A DNA stretch of 47,110 nt from Eimeria necatrix (lineage: Eukaryota > Apicomplexa > Conoidasida > Eucoccidiorida > Eimeriidae): NCBI RefSeq assembly GCF_000499385.1, contig NW_013653114.1, positions 1-47,110 on the forward strand, written 5' to 3'. Position numbers and translations under genes: made by a program. Below the pieces are notes generated by a model that saw nothing but the letters and a program-made list of their open reading frames with translations, searched no databases and was not told where the DNA came from. Below, in pieces: positions 1-10,600 of this stretch. Position 1 is the stretch's first letter; every line of letters begins with the position of its first letter.

Positions 1-523
1 CACGCCCCTGTTCTAGGTGGACCGGCGCCCTTTATGCTCGGTATAGATGCTTCTGGGCTAGACCCAGCATATTCTGCCTCTAACTCTGAAATTAGTGTGG
101 AGCAACTGGAGAGCGGAGAAGTACTTGAATATGGAGATGGTCTTTCTGCAGGGTCAGCTCCAGCATCTCATGTTCCCCGTTCGCAAGTGCAAACAAATGT
201 TTTTCATTCCGTCTCTCAGCCTTCTTCCTCGTCACCTTCTTTTGCAGTTGCTGAAGGGCCAGAGGCAAATTTTCCTTCCATCGCAGAAGGAGAAACTCAA
301 GAAACGCGATGGGTTGACCTACAAACGCGGAGCTCCCAAGAAAGCCACACAATCGACAATGCGGCGAATGCATCACCTACTGGGAACAATATCATGCCTA
401 AAGAAGGGATTCTGGGGGAAAGCACCATGCAAGTGTCGACCAATCTGCACGCCCCTGTTCTAGGTGGACCGGCGCCCTTTATGCTCGGTATAGATGCTTC
501 TGGGCTAAACCCAGCATATTCTG
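1..523 (+). repeat. Near-identical 76-nt direct repeat, period 447 nt, inside family member A
   Basis: Bases 1-76 and 448-523 match over 76 nt with one difference (position 61 G versus 508 A, changing Asp to Asn). Similarity then drops abruptly, leaving only a faint echo (EQLESGE versus EQRLESKE). The period of 447 nt equals 149 codons, so the repeat keeps the frame. The left limit of the first copy is outside the window. Confidence 0.9.
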
Positions 524-1653
524 GCTCTGGGTCTGGTGAACAGCGGCTAGAGAGCAAGGAAATATGTCATGATGGAAATTGTCCTCCTGGAGTGTCATTT
601 CCTGCAGGTAATGTTCAATATTTGCAGATGCCGGCACAGGCTGTACAGCCACTCTGGGCGACATATTCTTCATTGCCATGTTTCGTAGGCTGCACGACAG
701 CAGGCCAGCAGTTTGTCTTGCTTACGGAGCAACCAAGGCCTCAATTCTTGCATATCGGGTTCTCACAACCAGGACCATCTGCGTCGGGGCCACTGCTGGT
801 GCAGCTGCCTTCCGTGAATCTGGCGCCAGCAGCAGTTCCCCTTACAACACAGGCCCTTCCTATTACGCAGTCTTCAGACGCACTAGGTCATAATACACAA
901 CCTCAGCTTCCGCGGACTGCTGAGGCGCAAACTTTGGCCTCAGCCTCAGTAGAGGCCTCAAATCATGCAGGTGAAGGGACCTCAACACCAAACGCAGAAA
1001 CAGGGTCTCTTCCAGTGCCGGCGGGGGCAAGCGATCCCAGTACCAAGCACCCCTTTATTCGGCTTCCCGCTCTAGGTCCGAAGGTTAAACCGGGCCAGCT
1101 CGTGGGTCATATGAAGGGTTGTTTGTTTAGAGATCAGCCTATTGTTAATCGCCTCAAAATCGTCAGGAGTCTCCTTTCACTCCCTGTACTGCACGCTCCA
1201 GATGCAAATTTTCTCATTTTTACTACAGCAGAACTGGCGCTTCGCGCACTTACCACAATGAGGAGCTCAGCTGCTATGCTGCGGCCTTCTATGGCTGTAA
1301 GAGCCCTAGGGCGTCGGTTTCTAGTTTTCAATACGGTTCATTCAGTATTGGCAATAGTAGGGAAGAATCCGCAACTGGAAGGTTTGTGGGGCAAAATTAT
1401 CCGTCTCGTGCCGACGATGTATACCCGCGAACCTCCAGAAATATTGCGTGGCAAGAACAAATTTTTGTATCTTTTGGCAAAGCAGTTAGAAGAGGCTCTC
1501 CAGTTATACAAAGAAGGCAGTGGACCTTCAGAAGAACAAATAATCGACATCAAACGAAAGTTGTTCTGCTCGGATTACTCGCCAGGGTGTTTCCGCAGTT
1601 CCCCGTGGGATCCGTGGAGAGAGGACGACGCGCAATATAAGGAGTCCCCATGA
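1..1653 (+). CDS. Family member A: repeat-bearing protein with conserved ~200-aa C-terminal domain (5' end outside window)
   Basis: The frame is open from base 1, so the gene starts upstream of the window; ATG 34 is internal to a repeat and is probably not the start. The stop is TGA at 1651. The N-terminal two thirds are low-complexity Ser/Pro/Gln/Ala-rich sequence that begins with two copies of a repeat (HAPVLGGPAPFMLGIDASGL). The last ~203 residues (from about nt 1045) form a domain shared with the genes at 5903-7633 and 44028-45623. Landmarks are HPFIRLP, LRPSMAVRALGRRFLVFN, LVPTMY, IKRKLFCSDYSPGCF and WREDD. By my count 101 of 203 positions match member B without gaps. No intron is visible in the seen part. 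I do not recognise a known enzyme or fold. A membrane segment or export motif, if present as in B and C, would lie outside the window. Confidence 0.8.
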   Translation, partial: HAPVLGGPAPFMLGIDASGLDPAYSASNSEISVEQLESGEVLEYGDGLSAGSAPASHVPRSQVQTNVFHSVSQPSSSSPSFAVAEGPEANFPSIAEGETQETRWVDLQTRSSQESHTIDNAANASPTGNNIMPKEGILGESTMQVSTNLHAPVLGGPAPFMLGIDASGLNPAYSGSGSGEQRLESKEICHDGNCPPGVSFPAGNVQYLQMPAQAVQPLWATYSSLPCFVGCTTAGQQFVLLTEQPRPQFLHIGFSQPGPSASGPLLVQLPSVNLAPAAVPLTTQALPITQSSDALGHNTQPQLPRTAEAQTLASASVEASNHAGEGTSTPNAETGSLPVPAGASDPSTKHPFIRLPALGPKVKPGQLVGHMKGCLFRDQPIVNRLKIVRSLLSLPVLHAPDANFLIFTTAELALRALTTMRSSAAMLRPSMAVRALGRRFLVFNTVHSVLAIVGKNPQLEGLWGKIIRLVPTMYTREPPEILRGKNKFLYLLAKQLEEALQLYKEGSGPSEEQIIDIKRKLFCSDYSPGCFRSSPWDPWREDDAQYKESP

Positions 1654-4455
1654 TCACCGTTAAGCAACTTGGTTTTGTCGCAATGACGTCTAGTGTAAAG
1701 GAACTGGAGCGCAAACGCACTAGAAACGTCTTTTAACCTGGCACGTACAAAGCCCAGAACCAGCTGGGCAGCTCAGTCATACTGTGAGCCCTACAATATA
1801 AACGCAGCATACTGCTGACCAGGTACGTCTCGATCAGGTTCTTCATGGTATCATTCAATCGTTGTGGTTGAAACACTTGTTTATTTACAGTTTTTTGGCC
1901 TATTGCTAGAAAACTGGAGTCTACAGATTGTGACTCTTCCTACAGCCGGGAGCCATGCAGAGGAATTAGGCTGGCTCAAGGACCAGACACTCTCTGCAAG
2001 CTCTGCTATATTTTGGCTGCACGCGCTTTTTCCTCTTGTTTTTTCGCTTTGGATAAACTGAGCCAAATGATTACCCGGGCGGTTTGGCGGTTCTCTATTG
2101 TGGTACGGGCGTTCTGCGTTGCCTGCCTCAACTGCGTATCCACGCTTCCCGGCATGCACAAATATAAGCGCTCTCTCATAATATGCATGCATTCTGCGTA
2201 TTGGCGCGAATTTGCGCTTGCATGGGTCTTCATTGATTGCAGAGCTTCTTGGTAGTGGGAGCCCTCCAACTGTTAAGTATGCAACCATAGAGTGTCTTTT
2301 GCCAGCAGCCTCACACATGCGTTAAACCTGTAACTGGGTTGCTGTTTAGAGCAAGACTGTTTTTGGTTGTTAGTTGGAACATACAGTGAGCTGAAGTGCA
2401 ATTTACGCTTTTCACGAAATCACGGCTTAGTTTTTCTTCAGGAAATCGTGGTACGGGATTCAGTTGATGCGCAGCGTGCGGCTAAGCCACGAAGGGTTAA
2501 GGCTCATATGAATGCAAAGGGACGGAGAGCAGATTTTAAAGATGCCACGAAAGTAGCTAGCGTAGAGCTGTCATCACAAGATGCTTTGTATGCAGTGGGA
2601 AGCTGCTCGCGCGACGAGAGCACGAAATTGGGTTGTAAGTTGCTGTAGGAAAGCCAGCTCGTACATATCTTCAACCTTTCTTCCCGTGGGTTCTGCTGCA
2701 GCTTTGAGCAGCGTAAAGCGCTGATCCATACATCTACTGACGCCGTCTGCTGCAGTGGTTGCGCACGAAGTGTTGATGGTGCTGACTATACACGTGAAGG
2801 TCACCTGCGGTTACGGCCGCTTTCCCGAGGAGTGTCGTGAGACCTACCACATCATTGACGCTTCGCAGGACTCCTTCCGAAACCATTTCCAAGCTTGGCT
2901 AGGAAGGATGTGTCCAACATGGTGGCTGAACTGGTTGGCTTTCGGTCAGTAGTACGTGCGACCAGCTTAAAGCGGTTTTTCCGCGCGGCAGACTACCTCC
3001 AGAGCACTGCTGTACGTGTTTTCGTGCCCTAGAGCTGGCCAAAACGGAGCAATTACGCAGGGTGCACGTGGCAGCTGCAGCGTCGTTACCCTTTGCTGCA
3101 AGCGACGGGGAGTAAAGGCAAATGCAAATTTCAAGTTTTGATCTTTCACCAGTAATGGTGGTTAGCGTTTGCAAGGCAGTATCATCCTTTGCGCAGTTAT
3201 GGCCCCATATCAGGTGCAGGTGCATACATTTTGCTTGAGGACATCTGAGTGAGTTACAGATATTTGAAAGCCTGACAAAAAAGATTTGTCAGCTTATATA
3301 TTTCCTGAACTACTAGAGTCGTTGGCAGCTCCTTGTTCTCCGCATGCAATCCCCCCGAAACAGAGATATCAGCCTAAAGACAAAACAGCGGAAACCATCC
3401 GCTGTCTTTTCATTATTTGCTCATTTGCGTAGCGTAACATTCTGATGTAAGGGCATAATATTTGAGGCTGTTGCTTCCTGAAAGCGTAATCTTAGACATT
3501 TGTACATCCTTAGACGGGAATAAGAACAGAGGGACAGAGAGACGGAGGTACAGTTGAACTTTGATGAGGCACGACTGTTCACACGTTGCTCCTAGTGATC
3601 GTCTTGCGTTAATGGTCCTACCTGCGCAGGTACCCACCATAGCGCTTTGCATTAAAGAGACTTTCACGCCCTATCGCAGAATTTGTTTATGTACTTTTTC
3701 TAACAAAATGCGACGTTGTAGGCTTTTGTGCCAACTCCAAACCTTAAATTCATACTGACATTAGGCTTTGGCTGATCTTTGGCAAACGCCGATGTCTTCG
3801 TTCTGTTGGTCTGTCAGCATCCGGCATTATCCTGCATTTTTCCTCTTGTCTTCACCAGGAAACGCTGCACGCGTTTTTCTGCAAAACCAGCAGCAGCTCT
3901 ACAGCCAGCAGCTTGCTAAGAGTACTCACTGGTATCCCGCTAGGGATATTAAGTTTGTCCAGCTATGGTGGGTGATTTCTTACTACAGGAATGTAAGAAC
4001 ACAAGTTGTTGCACGTTGCCACAGAGAATGCGAGCAATACTGGCTAGACTTCTTGTTCAGACTAATTTTTCTGATGCCTTCCAGACTATTACGTACGGTA
4101 ATTTACGTCAGCTGCTAATCCTTCCAGTTATTTGGCATTTGCAGCGCTGGTGCAGTTGAGCTTACACCGAAGATGCATCTAGACCGGAACATGAGCAAAA
4201 GACTAGCCTTAACGGCACACGTCAGAAGCCTCATCAAAAACTTTATTCCGTGGATCTCCGCAAAACACTGCATTGGAGGTGCTTTTGGGATACTTGCGCG
4301 CTGCCGTTAGTGCAGCGAGCGGAAGCCTCAGGTTTGTCTTAAACCATGTCGAGGCCAACCTACCCTTGAATAGCCCGAGTACCACAAATTGTACTATTTA
4401 GGCTGTAAAAGCTTGTTATTAAGCAAAATAATAATCGTGAATGTCATGCTCATTT
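1654..4455. other. Gene-poor stretch downstream of member A
   Basis: No reading frame here resembles a known protein. The longest is a 145-codon minus-strand frame at 1881-2318, plus several frames under 110 codons, none with recognisable motifs. It presumably holds the 3' untranslated region of member A. Small spliced genes cannot be excluded by eye. Confidence 0.5.
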
Positions 4456-4500
4456 TGTGTGTGTGTGTGTGCATGTGTGTGCCTGTGCATGCGTGTGCCC
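4456..4500. repeat. TG-rich microsatellite
   Basis: An uninterrupted (TG)8 run at 4456-4471 passes into imperfect TGTG/CATG/CGTG steps until about 4500. It lies in non-coding sequence. Confidence 0.9.
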
Positions 4501-5902
4501 GTGGGTGTATTGTTTACAGCGAAAAATAATCTGTCTTCAGTTGACGACCCACTGTAAAGCTTGCGTACATTATTCAACGATTGATTCACGTAAATATAAT
4601 TATAATAAATCAATTGATTTGTTATTCATAGTATTTTGAAAGTAAACCTACATCACTATTAGTATATAATAAAGAGTTTAATAGCCCTTTATCTATTATG
4701 TGTATTTAATTTATTGTTTTTGTCGTTGTTTGTGTCCAGAAACTTTGCTAACGAATTCGTGAGTAAACTGTGAAAAATCAACTTTGGATTAGAAGCATCC
4801 CTACTACTATAGGAGTATTCTCGTTATTATTCTCGTTATTAATGTATCTTTAAATCGTACTAGGCTTACGAACTTAATTTAATTTCCTCGGAAGGGAGCA
4901 AATCACTGCCGTGTTGGGCCATGTCTAATTTGGTCATGGAGCCAGTGCTCTGTAACTCTGCCGACAAGCACACAAATGCATATACATGCATCTTTTGGTA
5001 TCTTCACGTCACAGTCATATTGTTGCTGTTTTATATTTTCGGTCCAAGCATGTACTGCAGTCACAGGACGCAGAGAATTCTGGAGTAGTAAGGACTACGG
5101 TGCCCGGGGGGCCAGTTTGGAATTCTTGTTGAACCCCCTTATGACTACAAATCTCCAAAATGAATAACGTTTATACTCGACGCTCTCAGGGAATCGATTA
5201 AACATCCAATTCAGGCCAGAGCCAAATCTAGATTCCTTGTTGCAGGTGTCGAACTAGAGTCGTTCAGCGTAGTTTCCAGCGGTTTCTCTCGTCTAAGAGT
5301 TCGAGTTTCTGTTCACTCTCGCAAGGCTCGCTGTTAGCTGAAGCCATCGGAAAGTATATGCATGGCCGCTATGAAGCGAGGCAGCACACGGAAATTTTTC
5401 CGTGATTAACGTTCAGACACTTCGCTGGGGCGATGGTTCACCTGCAGTTCCCCCAGACGCTGCGAGCTATTCATCGGTAGTGCACCTTCCAAACTCTCCA
5501 CGCGCTTCGCGCGGCAAAGCTTCTCATTTCCGAATCACTTTTGAAATCTTTTCGTGAATAATCTATCGTTCACGAAGCGTTGTTTGCTGTGATTCCCGGC
5601 TGTGGGCCTCACCAGCATCACACTTACCACAACAGCAACTTATTTTCGAAGGCACTTCCGTGCTACACCAATAACACAACAGATATCACTACTTCAAAAA
5701 AGGCGATTGCCACAACAGCTTTTTTCATCTACTACAGCAAGTGCCAGCAACACTGCATGGCGAATTCAATAAATCGCATGTAGTGGCTGCAGATGCACGG
5801 GAATGATTACCACAAATGAAACCAGATGCAAGGCAGCAGCATGCTGCGAGTTTGCAAGCTTCATTTGGCGAGCCCCTGGACCGAAGGAGAGTCTTTTGAT
5901 AA
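4501..5902. other. AT-rich then ordinary gene-free sequence
   Basis: Bases about 4560-4880 are visibly AT-rich (runs of taat, ttaatt, aataaa), unlike the rest of the window. From about 4900 to 5900 the composition returns to normal with no credible ORF. The right part should hold the 3' untranslated region of the minus-strand gene ending at 5903. Confidence 0.5.
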
Positions 5903-7633
5903 TCACTCACATGTTTTCTGGAATTCCTCGTCGTCAAGTCTCCATTGATCCCACAGTGTTTCAAGGAAGCACGTGGGACTATAGGTCGAGCAAAATAACG
6001 CTCTCTTGATCTTTAGCTCTTGTTCTTCTGTAGGTGCCTTGCCCGCCTTGTACAATTCCATGGCAGCGCTTAGTTCTTTCGCCAAAGTAAACTGAAATTC
6101 ACTCTTGTGAGAGAATGCGCGTGGACCTTCGTGGCTGTATTCTGTTGGCACCACTCGCAGCATTTCACGCCACAAATGTTCGAGCTGTGTGTTGTTTCCT
6201 AACACTCTCATTGCTGAATGCACCGCATTAAAAACCAGAAAGCGACGTCCCAAGGCTCTCACGGCATTAGATGGCCTTAATAGTGAAACTGAGGCCGTCA
6301 TAAGAGCGATCGCTCGTATGGCCAACTCTTCAACTGCAGTGACAAGCATATTTGCATTCGTAAGGTTGAGAACAGGGAGCGCAAAGAGATCCCGAACAAC
6401 CTTGAGGTGCGTAACAATAGGTAAATTCCGAACCATAGAGAGGTCTGATAAATCAAGAGACTGTCTTGGTTTCACACCAGGCGCCAAAACAGGCAGCCGA
6501 ACATACGGGTGCACCTTCCTGGAATCGTCTTTATTGGGTCCCATGCTTAAAAGCTGTGTTGTTTTCGCCGATGTCGAGGCCTCTCCATCACTGGGGAGCA
6601 GAGGTACCAACGATGCTGTTGGGCTTTGAAACAAGGCAGACGATTGATTTTGATCGCTCGTGTCATGGTCAGCGGAGCCTTTTGACTGAGAAGCGGGAAA
6701 GGTACAACGTGCAGGCACAAAAGAACTGGAAACTGGATAGTTGGGCGGTGCAACCAAAGTCTGCTTCGCCGGAAGCATACCTTGCTGCCCTGTGCTCTGA
6801 TATGTTACACCTTCTTGGAGCCGTACAGATTTTGAATAGGACACTGCTGCAAAACATTCACGAGATCGATCTACAGAGGAAGGCCCAGCCACAGGCTGAA
6901 CAGCTGCTGACTCCACCTCGAAAACATCACCTGGTAGACCTGGGCCTCCAGATTCATCCCTATATACACGAATTTTCGAGGGTTCTGGTTGTTCACCGGG
7001 AGCCTGGGAAGTAGGATATGCTCGCTTGCGACTCGAAGCATCGACCCTGCGCGCCAGGATGGGGTCTCTATATAAAAGAGGCGCAGACGAACTGGTGAAC
7101 GGCTGTTCATAGTCCCCTTGAAAGGCTGTATATCCAGCAGAGGCAGAATTGCTCGCTACTGACGAAGATAATTCTGCCGCCTCATCAGAAGTGCTGGTCC
7201 CGAGGTAAGGTTGATGTCCTAGTTCAGCACAGAGCCTAGCAAGCTCCTCAGCGTCGAGAGAAGTCCATTCCCCTTCCACGAAAAATGGATTGCGCGGCTG
7301 AAAAGACCCGCCCTCCCTATTTTCACCTGCAAGGCGTCGTGCTAACAAACCCTCGCCAGCTTTACTTCGTCGGGCACTCCGACAGTGTGAGAGCAGCAAA
7401 GAAACTACCACCAGGTGGGCCAGAATCAGCCACACCGCACTCAGCAACACTCTTCTTGCTCTCCGACCTCTTCTCGAGGAACTATAGTACTTTTTTTCGG
7501 GATCTTGATCCAGTGCGGCGACGGTTTGCTCCTCGGTTGTTATTACGTGCTCGTCAGAATGCGTGGGGGGCTCCCAGGAAGAGTGAGCTCCGTCGAAGTC
7601 AGGTTCTGCAGCCGCTGAGGGTGCCGAATCCAT
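5903..7633 (-). CDS. Family member B: predicted membrane-anchored or exported protein with conserved C-terminal domain
   Basis: A single uninterrupted frame of 576 aa. Residues 1-50 are acidic and Ser/Pro-rich. Residues 54-61 are a basic cluster (RRGRRARR), directly followed by a hydrophobic segment at about 62-83 (VLLSAVWLILAHLVVVSLLL) and more Arg/Lys. About 16 residues later comes LLARRLAGE, with RRLAG at 99-103, which resembles the coccidian TEXEL (RRLxx) site cut by the Golgi protease ASP5 in Toxoplasma. The middle is low-complexity. Residues 374-576 are the family domain (HPYVRLP, LRPSNAVRALGRRFLVFN, VVPTEY, IKRALFCSTYSPTCF, WRLDDEEF). Function is unknown. The start is the first ATG and places the basic-hydrophobic segment like that of member C. 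Export is inference; the gene could instead encode a type II membrane protein. Confidence 0.82.
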   Translation of the reverse strand: MDSAPSAAAEPDFDGAHSSWEPPTHSDEHVITTEEQTVAALDQDPEKKYYSSSRRGRRARRVLLSAVWLILAHLVVVSLLLSHCRSARRSKAGEGLLARRLAGENREGGSFQPRNPFFVEGEWTSLDAEELARLCAELGHQPYLGTSTSDEAAELSSSVASNSASAGYTAFQGDYEQPFTSSSAPLLYRDPILARRVDASSRKRAYPTSQAPGEQPEPSKIRVYRDESGGPGLPGDVFEVESAAVQPVAGPSSVDRSRECFAAVSYSKSVRLQEGVTYQSTGQQGMLPAKQTLVAPPNYPVSSSFVPARCTFPASQSKGSADHDTSDQNQSSALFQSPTASLVPLLPSDGEASTSAKTTQLLSMGPNKDDSRKVHPYVRLPVLAPGVKPRQSLDLSDLSMVRNLPIVTHLKVVRDLFALPVLNLTNANMLVTAVEELAIRAIALMTASVSLLRPSNAVRALGRRFLVFNAVHSAMRVLGNNTQLEHLWREMLRVVPTEYSHEGPRAFSHKSEFQFTLAKELSAAMELYKAGKAPTEEQELKIKRALFCSTYSPTCFLETLWDQWRLDDEEFQKTCE

Positions 7634-10600
7634 TTTCGTGGATACAGGCTTAAGCTCGGAAGATGTGGATGCCCTCTACATTCGCTTAGTTGAACTCGCC
7701 AAATGACTCCGAATCACTGAGCTGACAACCTATGTGGCTCAGAGTCAAGACATGTTCATGATTAAGGGTGGAGGCCAAATGCAAATTTTGGTCCCACACA
7801 TAAAACAAATTTACATCTGCACTGAAGAATTCAGCGGTGCCTGGGATTTTCCAGGCCTTCCTAACCTCTGCTGTCTTGCTCTGCGGAACAACCCGACCGC
7901 AGTGTTGAGCACTTCAGTATGCGTGGAATACAACGCGGGACGGCGAACTGCTTATTAAAAACATTTATTTACACAGTGAACGATTAGATACCAAAATATT
8001 TTGGGTCGCGCCACTGCCGAAATCGAGTAAGTTATAACGGTCAGATGAGACCTGCCCAGGGATCCACGCCCTGAGCTGCACTGTTTTTGAAGAACCCTTG
8101 ATTTTCTTCATATTTCTTCAGTCATGAATTTGAGGCCTTCAGGTACCGCTGCAGTTGCTACAGGCAGTGTGGCGAGAACTGTGAGAAGCCCCACACCGCC
8201 TAATCTTCGCTGTAGGCCGACAATGTAACGTTCCAGCGCAACAATAATACTGCATGGCCTGCTCGATGTTTAATAATCGGCAAAGTGACGAGCATATGCA
8301 GTAATTCTGGTTAAATGCTACATGGATACGCATATATCGTGGATTCGGGAAGGATTCTAAAAGCAACGAGGTTGCCCTACTACATGTTGCTTGGGACAGG
8401 AAGCCGCTCCTACGCTTCTTAGTGGGGCGTGCTCAACGCGCACCACTAAGAAGCTCCGATGAAGCTTGGTTGAAAGCTATTCTCGAACCATAAATAAATT
8501 ATGTGGGGGGGGGCAAAACTCTGATAGTATTTTTGCCAAAGTTTTTAATGGAAGACTCCTTCCAGAGTCAAGTTTTGAGGGCGGGGCAGAAACTTCGGTG
8601 GCTAGAGGAAGATGCGCGCCAGGGGGAGGAGAGCATGATGCACAGGGGTGGACTGTTTCTTCCCACCTCATTCCACGGATGTCTCCAGAAATCGAGCCTG
8701 GAAATATTTGACTTTTCTCCTGTACTTTGTGCTTTCAATTTAATTCTATGATTACCCCGTTAGATTAGCACAATTATAGGGAGTTACCGCGCAGCCCTGC
8801 TCCATTAAGTGGGACACAGTGGCGGACGCGCATTGTGAGCAGCATTGCAGCCTACACGGGCCATATCTGTAAAAAATTTGTGATTATTAGCAGTATAATT
8901 CGAAGCATTCGAGTCTTTTAACTGCTGCACAACTACACATTTGGAAGGGAATGTGCGACGCAATTTGGGCCAGAAGCTCAGTAGCGTTTAGACTGAATTT
9001 ATGGTTCCATGGCTATCTGGGAAGTGGCAAGTGAAGAACTGCATTATCCGTAACTCTAGTAACGAGCTTATGATAGTTTCAGATCCTCTCCAGACGTTCC
9101 GAAGTATCCTACTAGTTCTCGATCATCTGGCAGTTTTCGTTCTGACAGTGCGCACTGCTTTCTGGGAACGGAGGTGGCCTCAATGGGCCACCAGAATTCA
9201 AGACTACTGAGAAAATATAGAAATTTGAATAGATTTTAGGGGGAAATGGAGCTGTGAGTGCGGCTACACGTGGCACGTTCTGCAGCCCTGCCGAACCGAC
9301 CCACGCGCTCACTGTGTACGCCAAGAGATACGGTGTAGCAACGAACAAATTCACTTTCGTTTCAGAAAAAAAGGCTTTCCTAAATGCATGTTGGGGTTGT
9401 TCCATCGCGTTGTGAGCATGTCGCACGATGTATGTGAGGCCGGCAGTGGGTCGCAATCACCGTGCTGAGGTTGGTGCGCTACAGGCAGAAAACTTCAGCT
9501 TTTGTATGCTTATGGGCGAAGACGAATAGCTACTGCATCTTTAGTCACGCAGGCGGCGTTATTGGATCAATGTGAGGTCTACGTAGCAAATGCTCACCGT
9601 CACGGCTCTTCCACTCGGAAGCATCTCGCGTGTCATTGCAACTGCAGCAAGGTAATTTCAGTCTCTGTGTCTATTTTTACATAATTCTGAATGTACGTGC
9701 ATTGCCGCCGCCTTTATCTGTTCTCAGTTGTGGATTACTTTCACGTTTCCACTCTCCCGTGGCTACGTTTAACCGTTATTTCCGGAGACGCTTCTTCTCC
9801 GTTTGCCATCTAACTTGTTTAATTCAGCAGGTCTGCCTTTTAAGCTCTCGGGCACGCTATTCACGCGTTCGCGCACTTCCACTTCTTAAGCGCCATTGCT
9901 TGCCAATCACCGTAGTTCATGGAGATCCAATGTAGCCAATTATTCCTCTCGGTAAGGTTGCTGCTTCAGCGGAGGGCATCATAGATCTTGAAATCAAAAA
10001 GCCTTAGCTCCGACAGACTGCCCTCAGAAGATGCAAAGTTGTGAGCCGCAACACTCTTTTGAATCTGGTATCTAGGCTTGCCCAGCACAGTCCACCGTAA
10101 AATTCAGTGGCCTTGAGAGTTCCACAAAAGTGTCATATGATCAAGGCTAACTTGTTTACAGCTTTTACACGTCACTTCACTCAGAGAAGTAGTACGCGTA
10201 GCCTTGGAAGCGGCTTGGAAGCAACAAACGGACTCCACGGCTAGCCACGTAAATTTCGTCGCAAATATGTTTCTTAATGACAAACAGAATAAGCAGCGTC
10301 ATTAATCGTTGTATTCTGTACTGGAGCGAAAGCAGTGGTTGGACGAAGCGCATCCTAGTTGGGTATATCAGGTTTTATTAGAGTACAATTAACGGCCTGT
10401 GGGCCTTTAACCTATTGTAGACAAAAGCATCAATGGAGGAGTGCTCAAATCACTAAAGTGGAAACTACATGCCCTGAAACCACGCTGCACTCCGTCCAGT
10501 AGTTGGTATTTTACGGGCATGTTCCGCAGCGCCACGGCAAGCACGGTTGCATAGCGTCACACAATGACTTAAATCTGCACTTGCAGAGCAGCACAGGACT

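Noticed and set aside
1881..2318. 145-codon minus-strand ORF
   Set aside because: No motif, no signal or membrane segment, and no plausible splice partner. The length is possible by chance in balanced-composition DNA.
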